Shown here: piece by piece, positions 61,615 through 64,000 of the stretch
Numbering within the stretch: the first letter of the stretch is position 1
Layout of the letters: every line of letters starts with the position of its first letter
Assembly: GCA_964602415.1 (NCBI GenBank)
Contig: CAZRQL010000006.1
Coordinates: 1 to 64,000, forward strand
Direction of reading: 5' to 3'
Source of the DNA: CAZRQL01 sp964602415
GTDB taxonomy: Bacteria; Bacteroidota; Bacteroidia; Cytophagales; Flammeovirgaceae
Length of the DNA: 64,000 bases
The notes under the pieces: generated by a model
What the model saw: only the letters and a program-made list of their open reading frames with translations
The model's database searches: none
Told to the model about the DNA's origin: nothing
Position numbers and translations under genes: made by a program

Positions 61615-63684
61615 GTGAAAAAATATCTTATATTACTATTTATTTTTACAGGTATCATTGTGCAGGCACAACCTGTCAGCGATGTACTTACATACCAAAC
61701 CTATATTCTTGATAAAGCAAAGAAATTACAAGATGCCGAGTTAAAAGGGGCGGTATCAATCATGCAGGAGCTTGATTCTATCATTTTGTCCAATTTCTCT
61801 TCGGATACATCGCACCAAAACAGAAGAAAAAAACTGCTTTTTGATATTAAAGATATTGCGTTAAAAAGCAATCATCACAAAGTTTATTACATTGTATTGG
61901 GTTATGTTGGCAGTTCGTTGCTCAAATTTGACAATCAAGTAAATACAGGTATTGACTTTATCAACCATGCGATAAAGGCTTTAGAAAATGATGCTCCTGC
62001 TTCTGTGCTGGCTTTTTGGTATTACAGAATGGGTCAAGGTTACAGTTATTCGGGACTTTACAGCAAAGCCATTGAGATTTTTGAACGCTCTATCAGCCAC
62101 ACAGTGGCTGATGATAGTACGGTGTGGTATTATACTAAATTTGAATTGGCAAATTGTCTTTATCAATTATCACAATACCAACAAGCAGCCAAACACATAA
62201 AAGACGCTATACACTCTAAAACGGCATCCAAAGAAATCGGCTATTTGATAAATGGATACAACACATTGGGGCTTATTGAAAAAAGAAAAAATGATATCCC
62301 CTCTGCAACGGCATATTTCAACAAAGGACTCAAATTGGCAGAACAATACGACAAAAAAGATTGGACTGGAATTATATGGGGCAATATCGGGTCCTGCTAT
62401 GAAGCCCAACAAAATTACAAAAAAGCCATACAGTGCTACCAAAAAGATATTGAGATAAGTAAACAAACAGAACAATATGAAAGCGTACTAAGTGCTGCCT
62501 ATGCACTTTGTAACTGCCACATACAGCTAAATGAATTGAAAAAACTAAAATCTTGTGTAGATAGTACCGAAGTTTATTTTAAAAGATGCCGTCCTTCAAT
62601 CTTAAAAGAATTTCCCAAGTACTACCAAATAAAAGCGGCATACTACAAAATAACAAATCAACATGATTCGGCTTACAATTATCTTGAAAAATATATTGAA
62701 TCAGTATTGCGCACAGAATCCAAAAAAAACCTAAGACAATTAAATGAAATGAGAGTGTTATTGCAAAGTGCGGAAAATGAAAGAAAAATTTTATTGTTAG
62801 AAGCCGAAAAAGCTCAAATAGAAAATGATAAAAAACTCAGACAAACCGTATTGGTATTTAGTTTGTTGGCACTGGTACTTTTGAGTATCATCTTAGCTCA
62901 TGTACTGCGAAAAAATATAAAACAAAAAAGACAAAATTCTTTGTTAGAAGAGCAAAAAGAAGATTTGACTCTGGAATCTAAGCGGCTCAAAGAACTCAAT
63001 GATGTGAAAAACAAGCTGTTTTCTATCATATCGCATGACCTGAGAAATCCATTCCTGAGTCTCAACGGCATTCTGTCACTCTTTGATGCCAAAGCACTTT
63101 CCTCAAAAGAGGTTGAAGAGTTGATGCTTCAAATCAGAAGCGTTACGCAGGGATTGTATCACTCTCTAAGCAACCTGCTGGAGTGGTCAAAATCACAAAT
63201 GGACGGCTTCAAAAGCAACATTGAGCCTGTTAATCTATCCAAAGTTATACAAGAACAAATTGATTTTTTAAACCAACAAACCCTTTTTAAAGCCATTTCT
63301 ATCAATAATTTTGTCAAGTCGGATGAGCTAATCATCCAAGCCGACAACCAACAAATATGTTTTATTGTGAGGAATATCCTCAACAACGCCATCAAGTTTA
63401 CCCATGTCGGAGGTAGTATTTATATTAAGGCTTTAAAAGAAGCAAATTTCATCACCATTTCGATAGAGGATACAGGCATAGGAATGAGCGAAAAACAACT
63501 CAAGAATATTTTTCAACAGGGTATCAAAACCTCTATGCCGGGCACGCTAAAAGAAAAAGGAACAGGACTGGGACTCTTGGTGTGCAAGGACTTTGCAGAA
63601 GCAAACGGAGGTAGTATTGATGTAAAAAGTACTCCAAATGTAGGAACTACCTTTTACATCACATTCCCAATCAAAGAGGCTTGA
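61615..63684 (+). CDS. TPR-containing sensor histidine kinase
   Basis: 689 residues, GTG start at 61615. Signal peptide (ends IVQAQ); periplasmic TPRs (about 100-330; YYRMGQGYSYSGLYSKAIEIFERSI, GYNTLGLIEKRKNDIPSATAYFNKGL, YNYLEKYIESVL); a coiled coil; one membrane helix near 410-430; a second coiled coil; HisKA with the phosphoacceptor in FSIISHDLRNPFLSLNGIL (His474); and HATPase with NILNNAIKFTH (N-box), SIEDTGIGMS (G1) and GTGLGLLVCKDFAEANGG (G2). No response regulator is beside it. Its stop overlaps the patatin-like gene by 31 bases tail to tail. Confidence 0.88.
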   Translation: MKKYLILLFIFTGIIVQAQPVSDVLTYQTYILDKAKKLQDAELKGAVSIMQELDSIILSNFSSDTSHQNRRKKLLFDIKDIALKSNHHKVYYIVLGYVGSSLLKFDNQVNTGIDFINHAIKALENDAPASVLAFWYYRMGQGYSYSGLYSKAIEIFERSISHTVADDSTVWYYTKFELANCLYQLSQYQQAAKHIKDAIHSKTASKEIGYLINGYNTLGLIEKRKNDIPSATAYFNKGLKLAEQYDKKDWTGIIWGNIGSCYEAQQNYKKAIQCYQKDIEISKQTEQYESVLSAAYALCNCHIQLNELKKLKSCVDSTEVYFKRCRPSILKEFPKYYQIKAAYYKITNQHDSAYNYLEKYIESVLRTESKKNLRQLNEMRVLLQSAENERKILLLEAEKAQIENDKKLRQTVLVFSLLALVLLSIILAHVLRKNIKQKRQNSLLEEQKEDLTLESKRLKELNDVKNKLFSIISHDLRNPFLSLNGILSLFDAKALSSKEVEELMLQIRSVTQGLYHSLSNLLEWSKSQMDGFKSNIEPVNLSKVIQEQIDFLNQQTLFKAISINNFVKSDELIIQADNQQICFIVRNILNNAIKFTHVGGSIYIKALKEANFITISIEDTGIGMSEKQLKNIFQQGIKTSMPGTLKEKGTGLGLLVCKDFAEANGGSIDVKSTPNVGTTFYITFPIKEA

Positions 63685-64000
63685 TTTTCTGCAAGGTATT
63701 TTTTGGCGTATTTGTATCCTATATCAAAAATCTCAGGTGCTTTGCGCAAATCAAATACATTGAAACGCGACATTTCGGGCGGCTCTATTACCCAATTGCA
63801 GCGGGACGCATTGATGACGGTATTTCTTGAAATAGACAACAATTGTGTGCGCTCTAATACTTTGGCAAAAGTAGAAAAGTCTTTTTTCTCGCCTGTCGAG
63901 TTGGAGTGAACCCCAATAATAAAATCAGATTTGCCCAAAAGCGGCTCAACTGGCAAATTGTTGATGATCCCACCGTCCACAAATAAATACTTCCCGTATT
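63654..64000 (-). CDS. Patatin-like phospholipase, C-terminal part (cut by the window edge)
   Basis: The 5' end lies beyond 64000; about 115 C-terminal residues are visible. YLFVDGGIINNLPVEPL carries the catalytic Asp (DGG) of patatin/RssA-type Ser-Asp lipases, followed by DFIIGVHSNSTGEKKDFSTFAKVLERTQLLSIS, a usual continuation. The Ser motif (GxSxG) is outside the window, so activity cannot be judged. Confidence 0.75.
   Translation of the reverse strand, partial: YGKYLFVDGGIINNLPVEPLLGKSDFIIGVHSNSTGEKKDFSTFAKVLERTQLLSISRNTVINASRCNWVIEPPEMSRFNVFDLRKAPEIFDIGYKYAKKYLAENQASLIGNVM

Overview
This window reads as a chromosomal segment of a Bacteroidota bacterium, probably of the Cytophagales type. 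The evidence is a likely GldH gliding lipoprotein, Omp28-like and DUF6268 envelope proteins, an OSBS-type MenC, candidate promoters of the Bacteroidota form (TTTG, about 20 bases, TAnnTTTG), and many sensor proteins that end in SpoIIE/PP2C phosphatase domains. The family or genus cannot be fixed from the sequence. No rRNA, tRNA or CRISPR array was seen.

Layout. 1-1.7 kb is an accessory edge: a DoxX-like membrane gene in an integron-cassette-like unit, a strong hairpin and a stub of an IS1182-type transposase. 1.7-11.9 kb holds envelope and metabolic genes: L,D-transpeptidase, secreted esterase, manA, coaX, an outer membrane protein, a TPR protein, an M16 protease and a DUF4340 protein. 11.9-20.7 kb holds rpsP, rodA, a nitrilase-fold amidase, DUF3467, gatC, a SiaB-SiaC kinase/phosphoprotein pair, purB, an Omp28-like lipoprotein, enoyl-CoA hydratase and a dienoyl-CoA-reductase-like SDR. 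20.8-23.6 kb is the rsmG-tag junction, split by a YhcG/DUF1016 nuclease gene and flanked by a 277-bp direct duplication of the junction. 23.6-32.2 kb holds two SpoIIE sensor genes, each interrupted by one in-frame stop, around rmuC, deoC and menC. 32.2-42.9 kb holds DUF1287, DUF6268, hutG, an M17 peptidase, a TlpA-like protein, a flavin reductase, an amidase, an SH3-like protein, an M28 peptidase and gpmI. 42.95-44.8 kb is a second cassette-like unit with an orphan adenine DNA methyltransferase. 44.8-64 kb holds a DegT aminotransferase, YceI, a biotin-dependent carboxyltransferase, pdxH-gldH-hslV, a TPR-SpoIIE phosphatase, an MGMT-like gene with manC, a GT39-TPR protein with a flippase-like membrane protein, queA, a 7TMR-SpoIIE phosphatase, a TPR histidine kinase and the end of a patatin-like lipase.

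How it works together. Four SpoIIE phosphatases share a near-identical linker and catalytic core but carry different sensors (periplasmic propeller, two 7TMR-DISM types, cytoplasmic TPR). The SiaB kinase and SiaC target lie in the same window, and SiaC has Thr at position 68, where the Pseudomonas protein is phosphorylated. This suggests a partner-switching network in which several inputs could act on one or few targets. manA and manC both belong to GDP-mannose supply, and the GT39 and flippase-like genes beside manC suggest envelope glycosylation.

Most unusual. Three accessory genes (DoxX-like, DUF1016 nuclease, adenine methyltransferase) each lie between a 5' GTT-type box and a 3' AAC-type box that are complementary to each other. 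That is the signature of integron gene cassettes, yet no integrase is in the window. The DUF1016 unit also sits inside a long target duplication.
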